Part shown: positions 22,613-37,100 of the stretch, piece after piece
Position numbering within the stretch: position 1 is the stretch's first letter
Layout of the letters: the number at the start of each line of letters is the position of its first letter
Assembly (NCBI GenBank): GCA_018697195.1
Contig: CM031879.1
Location: 32,412,184-32,476,183, forward strand
Reading direction: 5' to 3'
Source of the DNA: Certhia americana
Lineage: Eukaryota; Chordata; Aves; Passeriformes; Certhiidae
Length of the DNA: 64,000 nt
Translations under genes and position numbers: made by a program
The notes under the pieces: generated by a model
The model's input: only the letters and a program-made list of their open reading frames with translations
Database searches by the model: none
What the model was told of the DNA's origin: nothing

Positions 22613-25600
22613 GGACAAACATGCTGGATGTAAGACTTTCATGCAATGTTACACCAGGCTCCATCTACTGCATCTGTACTGGTGGAGTTGGAAGCTCTTT
22701 AACTGTAGGGCTACTTGGACTATTTGAAATCAGCTGTTGGTCTCATTCCAATAATGTCACATATGTCACAGAGCTGCCAAGATCATTTGAACTGCTTGTC
22801 AACTTCTCTAGCAGACTGAATGAAGAAGATAAGGGCTGAAAGGACAGATAAAACCATCCTCTTCATGCCCAATGAGCTCTTTTCGGAACAGCTTAAAGGA
22901 TACTTGCCAGCAGGTGCTGGTGTTTTGCTGATGTCTGCTCCATGTTGCACTGAGGAGAGGGGTGCCTTTTGCCAGGCCAGCCATTGCAGCACTTCCTGTG
23001 AATACCAGAAGATATCTCTCTGCACTCATCAAGCTCCAGTGACTGCTGCCAGACTGGTGCTCCATGACATGGCTTGTTCTCCCAGCCCATGTGTCTCTTG
23101 CATCAGGCCCAGTGCTGGCCCTAAGCTAGCATGACGTTGGCCATGCCCTCCCTGTCCTGTCACACACTTCTGTGCAGGGAAGGGAACACAGCAGTTGCAG
23201 TCCTGGTGTGAAACCCATCTGTCTACCCACCAGCCCACCTTCTGCAAATAATGGGTATTCTCACCTGCTCTTCTGAGGAGTGTCAGGAGGAACGTACTGT
23301 CAGACCTTGGCCCATTTTAACTATTGCACACACTTCATCTTGTAGAGCATTGTAGGATGGACCTGCCTTCTAGGTGCAGACTTTATTTCAGTATTTTCAC
23401 CTCAACCAGCTGGACTCATGGCATCCCTGCAGCTACTGGTGCAGAGTCTGCAGTCCAGCTGTGTCCAGCTCTACACTATTTATTTTTATTTTGCTATGAC
23501 AGAGTTGGTTTGCATTTCTTTGGCCTTTAACTCCCTTGCTCTTTGTCTTGATGATAAGTGATACAAAACAAGAAACATCCTTATTATGGTATCATAGCAT
23601 TATAAAGTGAATTTAAAAAATGTGCAGAAAATATTCAAGGAATATGAGAAGACAATGTGCCAAGAGCCATTGCAATACACTAGGCATGGGGGGACATCAT
23701 GGCTGAATTAAATGTTCAGTGCCTATACAGCAAAGAGTATATCCAGCAGAGATAATCTTCTTAACCAGAATAAACTGAGATTTAGCAGAAACATTTTCAT
23801 CTGCTCATCTATAAAGCTCTCAGCCAATAAGGCCTGATCCTGGGCAGCTGCTTTGGGCAAGCACTGACAGCACGGGCTTTTTTGTACTGAAGGTACAGGA
23901 TGGCTCTCTGCTGTTGGGCCTTCTGCAGACCAAAGCATGTCCCTTCTTTCCCAAAACTTCTCTGAAAGGTGGTCTTTGTAGGTTGTCTGGAGACACTCCC
24001 ACCTCTGGATCCTTTTAAAAACCTCTCTGGGCTGACATCATTCGAGTCTAACACCATTTGATTTGTGCTCATTGCTGAGGACTGAGATAGAGACTGAAAC
24101 TGTTCTTGATTTCAGACAATCCTGTGTCATAGAACTGTCTTTAAATATCTGAGAAAGAATCTGCTGCTTCCTTGTCAACCTTCAATCCTCAAAAATGATC
24201 AGAGCAATTTTTTTTTTTTTTTTTCAGTAAAAAATACCTTTTTAGGGGTAGGGAATTTTCTCCTCTTACTCACTGTAATGTTTTCTGGCAACAGAGAAAA
24301 CGTAATTGGATACAGGCTTTCTCAAGCCTGATTTTATATATTTTTGTTTGGGTTTTTTTTCTTAGTCCCTTCTCTGACAGAGAAATATATAGCAAATCTA
24401 GCTTGGTAGCTGTCAGAGTTTTCTTCTAGTTCTTTACTTTAGCTAATGCTTTCCCATCTCTCCCCTTTCCCACCCTCTGTGCCTAAAGTCCCAGGGCTGA
24501 GTCTGAAACATAACCAAGCCTGAAACAGACACCAAACCCTGTATGTGATTCACCAGCAGAGATGGACAGTTCTCAGGGCAACAAGGGCACAAGAAAGTCT
24601 GAGGATTGTTTTTACTGAAATCCTTCGTGTATTACAGAAGGCAAGAAAAACACCATGGTTACCCATGTCTTGGCTGCAGTTTTTAACTAAGGCTTTCTGC
24701 ATACCTCTGAAACACTGAAGAGCTCTCTGGACATCTTGGCCATGCTGCCAGACCTTGGCTCCTACATAACTCCTCTGACTTCCAGCATACTTGGAACACA
24801 CGCTAACTTCAAGAGTATTGGTGGTTGAAAATCCAGCTGCCCTTCTGAAGCTCAAACACAGGCTTGGGAATCCAGCTTCAGCTTTGATTTTTTTTGAAAA
24901 GTATGCCTTCAGTCAACAAAGTGATTCAGGGCTTGGCCTGGCTTTCTTTCAAAAGCCAGGAGTGCATTATACAACTCATGCAGTCTCTGCTCTGATGTGA
25001 ACCTGCCTTCAGAAGGCTATGGCTTTCTTGGATAAATGGAGCCTTATCTAATTAGTTATTTACATATCAGCAGTCCCCACAGAGTGCTGAACACTGAAAA
25101 ATTATATCAGAGGGGTAAGGAGGAAATTAAGTCTCATGCTTTGAAATGGAAGAAGGCAATAACAATTCTGGCAATAACTTCTCACTTTGTCCCTTCACAT
25201 AGGCTCTCTTTGTGGTCTTTCTTGACCCCTTTGCAGGCTGAGCTCTGCAAAGTGCAGTAGCCCCAACTCTGCATTTTTTCAGAGGCTGATACCTTCCATC
25301 TTCTCACTGAATCCTCTCATCCTCCTCACAGTAGAAGTGCTGCCTAGCTAAGCCAAAGAGCCTCACCTCAGTGTGGAGCAGTCCATCCCCAGGAAGGAGC
25401 CAGGGAGAGATGGATTACAACCCTCTCTCAGCCCCCATAGTGATCACAGCTGTCTGCTGCAGATTTGGTTGAGCTCACCAAAGACCTTCACAAGCTACTC
25501 ATTTTAGATGACAGTCCAAAGGGCGAAGGCCCCCTGTCCTTCTTGCAATCCAGACTGCCACTTAACCATTTCCCCCTTTCTTTAAAAATCAAAATTAAAT

Positions 25601-27594
25601 GAATATTTCTTTACCAATTAATGACAAATGCTCTGATAAGTAACTGCTCAGCAGCCATTGGGATGAATACAGAATGTGGTGAATATCCTGATAGACAGAT
25701 GTAGTTTTAAAATACAGGATTTAGTTTGTAATGTGGAAGAGCAAGTAAATTTTTGATTGTTAGATTTGGCAGGGATGGGTCTCTTCAAGTTATTACCTTC
25801 TGTGCTGGGTGGGTACTGACATTAGATAGTCAAGCTGCATAACACATGGAGATAATTCATATTCAGTAAATAAATATGCTTGCAGTTCTCCAGCCCTGGA
25901 GTGAAACTGTTCCCTCTGGCTGAAGGAGGCTTCAGCTGCTGCACTGACAGAATGAGCCAGAGGTGAGGTCAAGGTATCACTTAGGGCCAGCCTGCTCCCC
26001 ACAACAACAATGACTTCTCCAGGGACAAATGCCTTTTTTCCAGAAAAGATTACTTTAAAAGTATTCAGAAGAAAAAAATCACAGTCTCTGCTCTAAAATG
26101 AGTGTATGTTCCCTCTGTATTTCCACAGAGATCTGCATATCACTGGATAGTAGCAAGGAAAGCAAGAAGCTGGATTTGTTTGTTAGAGCCACGCAGCAAT
26201 GATGCAGGAAAACTAAAGTTTTGCATAAATGTGTAAACAAACCTCTGCCAAAACACAGCCGAAAGCTGACAACCTTTCTGCCAGGCTGCCTCAGATCTCC
26301 TAAGATCTTGCATTTTGAAAGAAAGAGGAAATCAAATGGAATTTTTTAAGAACATTGAATGAAACACCTCATTGCATACACTAATTGCATAATGCTGACA
26401 CAAACCTACCTGTGACATGCTGATTCCAGGGTGTCCATAAAGCTTGCCTAAACTGATGGCATGTGCATCCTCTCATACTGCTTCCACAGCATATCCTCAG
26501 GTGAAAGCTTTTGCCCTTTCCTCTTTCTTCTTAGTTTTTGGAAGGTGATAGAGGCAAGTTCAATACTCAGAGCGCACCTTCCCTGGTTCTTTCATTCCCT
26601 GGAAGACCTTTGCTAGTTATTCTTTCCATTTGAAAATGCTTGCTTTCATTCAGTGCTGTGTATCGTGGGTCATGTCAGTCAGTCTCTATACTGAACCATA
26701 TTTACTGCATTCTGCCATATTACAGTTGACTGTACCCTGCCATTCCTCATCTTTGTAACAATAAAACCTTAAAATTAAAAAAATGTCATTTTGGTTAGAA
26801 AAATGTAATAAGCTCTTGAGTGAGCCTCTGAAAGGTCAGAGTTGTTCTAAATAAATTTAAAATTGATGTGTGATATTGGTGAATTATGATAAGAAATCTT
26901 TATTAAAAACTGGTCTTCATTTTTAATAAGAGAATCTGCATGCCTAAACATTGAGGGTCTTTATGTGTATGTACAGGAGCATACACACATGTTATGGGCA
27001 CATAGCAATGTTCGTTGTGATTCAAAATTCTGAAGTTTTTCACCAACTCTAGTGAAAAAAAATATAAATTCTTAATAAAATTTAGATCCAGGTAGAAAGG
27101 TGATTGTAAAAGGCAAGGGGAGTTTTTTTATAACTCTCATTGTTAGAAATGTACTGCTACTAGTGTTTTCATTCAATGGCACTTAGTTAAGCCAGTCATG
27201 ACAGAGGTGCCATGCAGTGTTACGTGGAGAAAGTCATAGTCTCTGTCTTCAAAAACATGTGATGTTCAAAACAAAAGGAAACAGGAAGAGGGGCAGTGTG
27301 AACCCTCTTTTCCTCTTGTGGGAGTGAAAGCATCATCTTGCTGTATGACCATCCTTCCTCATATTGTTTATTCTGGGTAGTTTATGGGGAAAGCATGCTT
27401 TGAGGTGGGTGAGTGAAAGTACCTTTCATGAATAATGAAAGAGATTTTTCTGATGGTAAGGGGAGAAGTAGAGAGGGCAAACATAGGCTCATGGGAGAAG
27501 TGGAGATTCAGGTGACTGAGGATGCTCCTGGTGAGGGAGTGACAATAAGCTTTAAGTACGATGACAAGACAGGAATTGTATCCCAAAGAGGTTT
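22613..27594. other. Intergenic, no gene recognised
   Basis: No gene-like frame. A T17 run lies at 24208-24224. A minus-strand open stretch at about 23723-24072 has no conserved motif. The rest is unremarkable AT-moderate sequence. Confidence 0.55.
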
Positions 27595-27735
27595 GAGAGG
27601 TAGGACAAAAAGTTTGATGTGGTAGAAGGTGAAATTAAGCTGAAGTGAGAGGTAGGACAAAAAGTTTGATGTGGTAGAAGGTGAAATTAAGCTGAAGTAG
27701 TTTGGAGTTGGATAGAAGGTGAAATTAAGCTGTAG
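27595..27735. repeat. Perfect 52-bp tandem duplication with a partial third unit
   Basis: Units at 27595-27646 and 27647-27698 are identical, each beginning GAGAGGTAGGACAAAAAGTT. A third, partial and altered copy of the unit's 3' half (GATAGAAGGTGAAATTAAGC and so on) follows to about 27735. It looks like a young minisatellite-type expansion. Confidence 0.9.
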
Positions 27736-27824
27736 GTGCGGTGTAATGTGGCCCCATAACTAATTGACAACCTGTTAAATGTTTAAGAATAATAAACAAG
27801 ATTCATAAGCTTCTTTTCTAAGTA

Positions 27825-28123
27825 GCATTTATTTATTTTTTGGAATACTGTTCAACGGCCATGACAGTGAGGTGTAACTATGTGTACTCAGCTCCGGCCA
27901 GGTTGAAAGAAGGAAGTTGGCTTTGACAGATAGATCCCAATGCATTTCAAGCGTCCCTCGCTAGGTGTTGTGTTTCGGGTATGATGGTGTATGACACTCC
28001 AGGGATGAGCTGGATGTTCAGCATGGCTTGACAAGCTTCAAAAATGTTGTGCCCCTGTTTGATGCATTGTAGCAAAAATGTCTTATGCTCAGGTTTTATT
28101 TTGTTTATTGTTTCATTGTCCAT
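27825..28123 (-). other. Possible retrocopy or unrecognised element, with a 58-codon frame
   Basis: On the minus strand an ATG at 28121-28123 in a good context (GAAATGG) opens a 58-codon frame ending in TGA at 27947-27949. Readable sequence continues past that stop in the same frame through another stop to AATAAATAAATG (hexamers at 27832-27837 and 27828-27833). The segment carries several CpGs (near 27855, 27893, 27952-27960 and 27977), unusual for this desert. I do not recognise the protein; no motif or signal peptide is obvious. It could be a degraded processed pseudogene, an unrecognised transposon, or chance. No poly(A) tract follows the hexamers. Confidence 0.25.
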
Positions 28124-31100
28124 TTCTATTCAGCAACCTCAGATACTTCCCATTGAAACTTCTCCTTGTCTTTCACGTTTCTTCACTCAGAACAGTGCTT
28201 AAAGGACAGCTTTGGTTATCTTCCTTTGGTGATAGCCTTTCTGATCCTGCCATAGTTTAACTTGTGACACAGTTTACACAGTATAATGAGGGTTATCATT
28301 TGAGTAATTAAATCACTATGTTTAAATACCTGTTTGAGCTTGTTGCCATTGGAACAGACTGTGTGGTTGCTGGCATTTTCACAATGGATCCTGCAATTTT
28401 GACTAGTCCTCTTGCTTTTCTGAACCTTTCAGCCTGTGGACTGTGGATTATGTGTTCAGAACTTGGATATTGTTGCAGGCAAAATAAGCACATTATTTAG
28501 TCTCTCACAGACTTTCAGAAATGAGAAATGCTGTTTAAAAAGCTTTGCCTTTCAGGACTTTATGGCATGGAATGATCAGCACACAAGCTATGGCACATGT
28601 TGTGCAGTACATGCCATTACCTGCTCCATATCTTAAATTAGAGAGTGGAAATCAGTCTTGTAATTAGCCCCGATTATGCTATTTGCTGTTGTTACGTGTT
28701 AAAGGAGGAGAGCATCTGCTGCTTCTTTTTAAACACTTGTTAATGAAGCAAGCCTTCCTGCCAAGAGTATAAGTGAAGGTCTGCTTGTATCCCAGCAAAA
28801 GAAAACTGGACTGGGAGGTACATCTAAAGTTCATGAGAGGTGCAAAGTTCTCCTGGAAAAGTGTGGGGGATTGTAGCTCTATGGCCAGCCCCCTGGGGAA
28901 GGGACTGTCCTCCACCCTCACAGTTCAGAGGAGCCTCCATCTGCTTTGCAGCCCTTTTTCTGCAGGGGATTGTTGCTGAAATGGTGAACACTGAACCTGT
29001 CAGCACCTGTCTTCTGCAGTCTTTGGCTACCTTGCTGCTTGTCCTCACTTAGGAACCCTTGCATTTTGATTTTCCTGCTCTACTTCTGCCTCCCAAGAGG
29101 GCCCTTTGACTTGTAGTAGTAATTTACTGGGACTCAGGGGCTACTTAGTTGAAAACTAATGTTTCCTTCTTTGTATTTTCAGTAGTAGCCCAGGAATCTG
29201 GCAAAGAAGAATGAACCATCCAGCTTCAATCTGCATGTTTTTTCTGGGCAAGGGCATTGTAAGCTATTCTCTTCAGAATGTGAGACAGTCTCACTGTTTG
29301 CAACTGAGCCTCTCCTTGAAGCATTAATAATTTTTTGGGATTTTGCTTTAAAAAATAATGGAATAATGGCAAGCTAGAATATCCAAATAACTTCTAAATT
29401 AGTGCAATTCATGCCAAGTATATCAGCACTAAGCCAAAAATCCCAAATCTTGGACAACAGATCATTCAGTTAGTTGATGCATATTCATTAATTGTTATGG
29501 GAGTAGGGAGGGAACAATGCACAAATGAAAGGGAATTCTTCTTTTCAGTTTATGTATACAAATATAAAAAATGTGACTGGTTTTGTTTAATTGTTAAATC
29601 TCAGAGTTGTTTTCGTTTGGTTTTTTTTCCAAAATCATATTCTTAGTCAGGGCAAACAGTTGGAGAAACAATGGCTAATTTAATTTATCATCTTTTGCAT
29701 GCACAGCTGTGGATGGGAAAGAAGGCTCTGTTTAGGCATCAAAGATCTTCATGATTCAGCCTTGCTAGCTTTAAGCCATTTTAAGAAGCATGCTTGGTTA
29801 CAAATCTTTGTCTGAGAAAACTCAAAGCTCCTTGAAAGCTGGAAATGTTGAGTTCACAACTCAAAGTCTGTTCCAACCTGGGGGCTGTCTCCCTGTGTGT
29901 TGTCCTCTCCGTTGCTTAGCACTGCCTGTCTTTCACAATATTTAATCACAGGCTTGCAAGACCATACAGAGAGTGGGCTACAAATAGCAACTTGCAGGGG
30001 AAGAGTCTCAAGGGTTTTCCCCTCCTTTCTGACAGCTGTCGCTGAACAGTGACACAAACTTTTTCTTAGCAGTTGTTCATCTCCTGTGAGCTGTAAAATA
30101 AAGCCACCTAATTAAATGCTTTTCTGAGTGGTTTTTATTGCTAATCTTGGGTTAAAGGATAAAGGGATAAAAACGAATGCTGTGTAATTTGTTACCCATT
30201 AAAAGGGTGACTGCTGTCTCATCTTGTGTTTATACTCTTATCTTGAAGTTTGTCTTAAATCATTGAATGCACGTGAACTCAGTGAAGTGCAGATACCAGC
30301 ATATAAGCCAGCCATCAAACAAAATATATACCAGTGCACACATAGTAGTGCTAGGGGCTTGTTCTCCATTCTTTCGTGATGGTTCTATGTAGGAGAGTGT
30401 GAGAGGAGGAAATGGGAGTGATTCCTATTTCTGCAGCCTTTCTTTTTGGGATGTTGCAGGAGGATACCCCTCCATGGGTTTTCATGGCAAGGGAACTGGA
30501 ACTAATTAATCTTTAAGAAGACTTCCAATCCAAGCCATTCTAGAGTCAATGACTCTACAAAAGATCATGTGTCTAAACATCTCCCAGTCCTGTCAGTTGT
30601 GAGTACAACACCCTCCAGAGGGGCATCAGAGGGAACAAAGGGAAGGGGGAAGTGGGTTTGTGAAGGGGGCATCACCATTTCTGATACAGGCCATCAGGAT
30701 TACCAGAAGACTGTGGAGACACGAAAAGGAAAGGGAGACATGATATGTGTGAGCCATGATGATAAGTCCTCGAATGTCCTAGCCTGGAACAGAGTAGAAA
30801 TAGTGGTAAAAATAAGGTGGGGGAATTGCAGATTTTCTTTCAAGCCATTTTCATTGTAAGGGGAGCCCTTCGGAAAAACAAAACAAAGCAAAACAAAACC
30901 TACCAAACACTTGCCATTTTGAGCTGTTCTTTATTGACATCCTAGAAAGTATTTCTGCTAAAAGGTTCCCAGACCTGTGTCCATCTGTCCTTTCAGTCGT
31001 ATTAACCCAGGCTTTATGGAGGAACAGGTCAGTTCTTTCTTGTTTGATAATTGTGATTTCCTTTTAAATTGTTTCAAATCTGCTTCATTTGTGTAAAGAG

Positions 31101-34100
31101 GACTACCTTTTCTTTCCACCCAGAGAATGGCAGCATGGTGCAAAGAAGCAGGAAGACAGAATACCATATTCCAGTGTAAAGTATCCATTAGCAAGGGACA
31201 AGAGTCACAAATTTTGCCCTGAGTTTTAAAAACCAAAGTGATGAGAATGCAAGCCCTGAGCACTGTGGGTGATCTGACTTTTGCTTTATGGGCTCTCCGC
31301 AGTGCCAGCTGTGCCACTGTGCTCAGGAGCATCCCTTTGCCTCCCTGCTCAATGAGTGCCTATTGATGCACCAAATTTGTCTGCCCTGCTTGTGGCACAG
31401 GATTGTGGAGGGGCACTGGGAGAAGATCTGGAATCTGGAAGAGAATTTTACTTACAGATGAATCCTTTTTGTACATATGAGTCCATATCCTCCTTTGCCA
31501 AAGACTTGTGTGACTCACTGGCTTGAGGAGCCTGGGGTCCACATGAAGTCTGGGCCTGAGTGGTTGGTGGGGACCCATCAGACATCCTGGCCTAAGGTAT
31601 GACACATGTTACAGCTGATTGTTGAGAATTGACATTCTCAAGGATATTTGAATACTGTTATCCTTCACTGGCTATTCCTGGTTTTGTACTATTTCATATC
31701 CACAGTTATCACAGTTATCCACCTCTTCAATCAGTCATTGCATTTTCACCTGCATATCATCTTGGCCTGGCTAAAATATAGTTAAAACCTGCTAGACTAA
31801 TTCTCTCCTTTTTCTTCTCCTATTTGATCCTGGACTCTAGTTTATGTTTAACTAAGTTTTAATTTAAGTTTGACCTTTTGCCATGTAGAAGATGCTTCCT
31901 GCAATACAGTTTTTCTACTTGTCATCTCCTGAGACAATCTTCATTGAATAACTCAATTATTTTTTAATTTTTTTTGTTCTGGCAGCTAGTGGATACAGTA
32001 GCAATAAAAGTTGCTTTTGCCCATTTTTTTGTGTAAAATGGGCAGATTATGTCATCTGTAGAGAACGATTTGAATAGGTTTATATCTAACAAACTGAAGT
32101 CTGTGGATATTTTTTAATTGTTTTGTGAAAAGCACATAAGGATGTACATTTAAAACAGAACCAAATAAAGCTAAAACTTCTGGTTTAAGAAAAAATTTAC
32201 TTTTCCCGATTAAAGAAACAATTTACCCTGGCTCCCATGTACTTATACAAATCCATCTATTAAAACACAGGCTAAAAATAATGTTATTACAACCTTAATT
32301 GTCTTAAGATTTTTACTTATAGTAAGAGGTAATTATTATTGTATCTGATAAATATCACGTCTGTATCTTGGCATTGAGGAGCTCTGTATTCATACAAGTT
32401 CTTTTCAGGGAGAAGCAAAAATCCCAAATTGCTTTATTCTTCATTCAGTTGCATCACTGGCATTTATACCAATGCCAATCTCAAAGTCACTTTTATTAAA
32501 GTCACTTTCAGGCTCACCCTAATAAATGTCAGCTGTCTTATTTACTCTCCTTCTGAAGCAAAAGTTAGTTGTGATGGTCATGGAAGTTGTATTGGTCTGG
32601 GAGCATAAGCCAAAATTTTATATATTTATAATTTTATATATATATCAACAGCTATGATAAGGTTTACTTTTGAAGGGGATTTTAAAATTCTGAAAATTAA
32701 ATTTCACACAGAAAAGCTTGCCATAAGTAAAAAAAAAAATTGTCCTTGTCTTTCTTTGTTAGAAAAATCTTTCCAGCCACTGCTTTTTTCCTCTTCCAAT
32801 TCTTTATTTTTCCTCTGCTGCGCTATTACCAATCCAATGCAGCAGTCCTCTACAGATGACTGGAGGGTTTTTGTTGTCAGTATGTGTCCCCAGGGGGCCT
32901 GTTTCCAGGTTTTCCCAGCACAGCCAAGGACAGAGGTTTCTTTGCTTTTCCGGCAGCCCCAGCAGGAGCAGGTGTGGTGCTGGCTCCCTGGGCCTTTGCC
33001 CGTGCCCAGGGGGAGCGGAGTCACCTGGGTTCACGGACCCCAGGCAGCAGCTGAGACCAGGGCAGCTTGTCTTTGCCCTCTCGCCGTGCCAGCCCTCAGT
33101 CATGTATGGAACTGCCCCTCAAGGGTGCTTGCACAAGGCTTTGCATGTGTTTGATACCAGATTTGAGGAGCAGCCCTTAGCTTTCTGGAGGAAATCAGAG
33201 AGCCATTTGCAGAGCAGCTTGACTGCCTTTCCAGTCTCTCAGCCAGGAAGAGCATCCTTGCTCCCCTGCCAGGGCCAGCCCAGGTGGGCTTTGCTGGAGG
33301 AGTCCTTTGATATCTTGGTTGTAAAGAACATATTAAACCTGCTGAGAGGGAGGAGCTTTTTACTTGTGGGTCTGAGGCAAACTGTTTAAGTTCATGTGTA
33401 ACATACCAACATGACAGGTTTTCACTGGGATTGGATTTAAGTAATGTATGTATACAAATCCAAACTTTTGCAGCAAGCTCCTGTTATAATTTTTGAACAG
33501 TCAAAGGTGACTGGCTTTATTACAAAAGAGGAGCAACTTTAAATCACCTTTCCTATCCTCAAACAAACAGTAAGTAAATCCCCTGACCCCCAGCTCCTTA
33601 TACAAAAAGCCATGCATCATATCAGCCATACATAACAGCTGCTACCTGTGTTCCTTCTAACCACAGGAATGCAGACAGGAGTTCTTATAACACGCCTTTT
33701 AATGAAAAAGTTCTGCACATTTTTTAATGAAAAAGCAGGCTCCATTTGAAGACAGTGTGCTTCAAAATCCATGAGAGAGACAAACCTGATCTGCTGCTTT
33801 TTGTCACAAAATAGCATTATGAGACACATCCAGTGTGGAAGGTGCCTTGTCCAGCCAGCTGCTGGGATAGGCTTCACCACCAGGAAGGCTTTGAATGGAT
33901 GGCACTGTGGGTGTGCAGGAAGGGGACCTGCCCCAGCTCAGTAATGAACATCTTACAGTTTGGGCTGGAGTCCAGAGGGTGAAAGTCGGAGCCAGTCAGG
34001 TTGTTGCTTCCTGGTCTCCATGACTGGTTTTTCTATTACAAAAATGAAGCCTGTTGGCAGGCACGGGAAAGAAAATGTGCACTTCTTGGTGCCATACTTT

Positions 34101-37100
34101 CCCTACCCTGAATCAACATGTGTGTGTCCCTGAGTCCTCTCATAAAAATGTCATATAGCTGTAAAATGAGCACATGCATAAAAAATAACCTGATGATTGT
34201 AGAGTTTTACTAGTGGTAGTAAAAGAGGGAAAGGTCGCTATCTGTAGACCAGAATGGACCTGCTTAGGCTGCCGTTTCTGTTTAGCCAAGTGTAAACTGG
34301 CAGACTTCAACCTCTGAAAGGTTTGTAAGTTGTTAACAGAGGGAAGATACAGCATTGACCATGGACATGCACTCACAGGTCAGTTCCTCCTACGTGTATG
34401 TTGTATACAACTCCCCGAACAACTCCATTCATGGCCTTGAAGCCTGAAATTGAAGTAATTGGATATAAGGTTTTGTGCTTGTCAGGCTTGTCAGCCCAGC
34501 CTCCCCCAGCTGAGCCTTGAAGTAAATACATTGGATTTCTCTACATTTGTGAATTCCAGAAGCGAGACTGCCAGCCGCCAGCTGTAAGTGTAGGAAACTG
34601 CTTATCCCTAAGATGGTAACAAGACAAACTGGCACCTTTTTTTTTCTTGCAGGATTATCTATCCTCATCAATCACATCTTGTACTTGTAAATTAAATTAA
34701 CAGCTTTCCATGTCAACTGAATTTTCATTGCCCAATTTCAGTGCTGATCACAAAGAACCAACGGAAATGTTTGCACACATAAACACCAGGCACCTTGGAA
34801 ACAAAACAAAGGAACCTGATCTGCTTGTGCAGGATGTGAAATCAGATACTACAGGGAGGGCAGAGACATGGTGGAGCAGCTAAAGTCACTAGAACACACA
34901 AATACAAGGGTAGCCATTGCTCAGAAATGGAGGTATAATCAAAGTGACATTTATGGCTATCAATGAACTTCAGGGATCTGGGAGTGGAAGGAGCAAGAGA
35001 GGTTGTAGTTAATAGAAAGCTCATTTTGGTCCAAATAGTTTTGGGGAAGGAAGTAAAGCCTGTGTTGGAATAGTGCTGAAAACTGGTTAAAGCACTTCCT
35101 TTTCTCTCTCAGCCATCACATAACTAAACAGGAGCCTAAAGCCTCCTTAGCCATGATGCTATCTCCTTTCTCTTTTCTTGCTGCCTCATGAATCTTCACC
35201 TGAACTCTTTTTAGGACTCTAACTGGATTTCTCCATGCCTTTCACTGGCTAGAAAGAACAACCTCTCATTACAGTGTGCAGATTATAAATAATGCATTGA
35301 TAAGCTTCACTCTTTGCACAATGTTGGAGCCATCTGGCAGCGGGTGCATTTCCTTCAGTTGATCTAATTGTCCTCTTTGTTCAAAAATATGCCTAATCTT
35401 TATATTTAAGGAAGGCAAATCTTGGGAGGCAACTCTAGAGAGAACAAGATGCCATCTCTGCCTAATATGAAACGCTTTCCTTGTGAAAGCCAGCCTGGCT
35501 CTTACTGGAGGGCCTTAGTGCCACCTTCCCAGTGACCCTCCAAGCACCCATCTCTCTCCACTAATCATACCTGTCCAGATGTGCCTTGTGCCCTGAGGGG
35601 GAGTGTCCTAAAAGAGCTGCCACAGAAGGAGCTTGGCCATCACCTTGGGCAAGCTCCACAGCCATCCTCGTGCTCCATAGTCCTCCAGAAAGCACAGAGC
35701 TGAGATGATGAGGATCACAGTATCCTGATCATTGGATGAACTGAAGAATTTTATCCCAGTATTGATAAGCTTTTTTATAGCAGCAAGAAGTCTCAGGTAA
35801 TATGAAGGTGTAGAAGAAGCTTTTTTTTTTTTTTTTTTAATAGAAAATCTTCCAGATTTAGAATAACTAGGGACTAAGGCATCCTAAATATATATCCCTG
35901 GGAGATTATACAGGTTGGTAATGGTCAAATCCTTATCTGGAACCACAGATGTCTTTATAGTCAATGTGGCTTATTTGCCCTAATACTCTCTGTGAGTCTC
36001 TGATATATAAAGTTTATTTGCCAAGCTCCACATCCATGTGGCAGAACCCTTTCTTACATCCAAGACTGACCAAGGCATGCTTTCTGTGTCATTGTAGGAA
36101 AGTCCATACAAATATTTTTTTTTTAATTTAGATTATATTGCTGCAATTTAAGGTTCAGGATTTAAAAGAGAAATTACCCAAATACACTATTCACCTAATA
36201 TTAGAGAACATAAACTTTCTATAAGGTAAGCCAGGAGGCCAGTAAGAACCAAGGAGCACTCTATGTTTTGAAGAATAATAATGTGATTGCAAGTGTCTGT
36301 ATGATGTAGGGCAAATGAGTAGGTTTAAAATGTCTATGTGTAGATTGAATTGAGATGAATCACCATAATTTTCAAGGACAGCATGTCTCTGGTGTGGAAA
36401 AAGCCAGCCAGCACGTTCAAATGCATGAATGTAGGAGTTTGTGTATTCAATTCTTTTCTCCACCAGGAACAACTCTGCAGGATGCCTTTTATGTCTCAGA
36501 TGTAGAGATGAAATGGAATTAAAAGGTCAAAATATTCATCAGTTTCACTAACAACATCCCAGTGCTTGTCTTTCTTGCAATGGCCTCATGGAGAGCTTCC
36601 CAACCCAACCTTGATGTAGCAGGCTGAAGAGCTGGGGAAGGTGGGTAAAACATCAGGTGCTTAGGTTGTGCCAAACAGTGTGCTTCTCTGCCTACACTGG
36701 GGCCAAGATCTGCTTTATGTTGGATATGGAGGTGTGAGGGGAGCTGGGGGCTGTAGGTGAGTACATTGGGGAGAAAGAGATAACTGTGAAGACCTTGGTC
36801 TGCTGTGGGTGATGTCTACGTAAGTATGCTTAAGCAACCCCCATCTTGACCTCTACTTAAAATGTCTTGATCAGTCTCTAATTGCTCTCTTGCCTCACCA
36901 CAGGGCTTCCTACCCAAGAGAGGCTTTGACACCAGAGCACTGCTCAGGGCTCAGCTGCTGCTTCTCTACTCCCCCAGTCACATTAAGGACTTGGAGGGGT
37001 TACTGCTCTCTGAGTAGGTCTTCTTGCTACAAATGATAGATTAAGTCAAAATGGCACTGGTAACTTTGCTTCGTCTGCCAACAACTTCGAATGAAGCTGA

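Noticed and set aside
23723..24072. Minus-strand 71-87-codon frames suspected of being a retroviral or pseudogene fragment
   Set aside because: No recognisable gag, pol or env motif and no LTR, primer-binding site or target duplication nearby.
32856..33389. 177-codon ATG frame as a possible secreted protein
   Set aside because: The GC-rich patch gives overlapping open frames on both strands. There is no family resemblance and no credible exon structure. Kept only as a low-interest finding.
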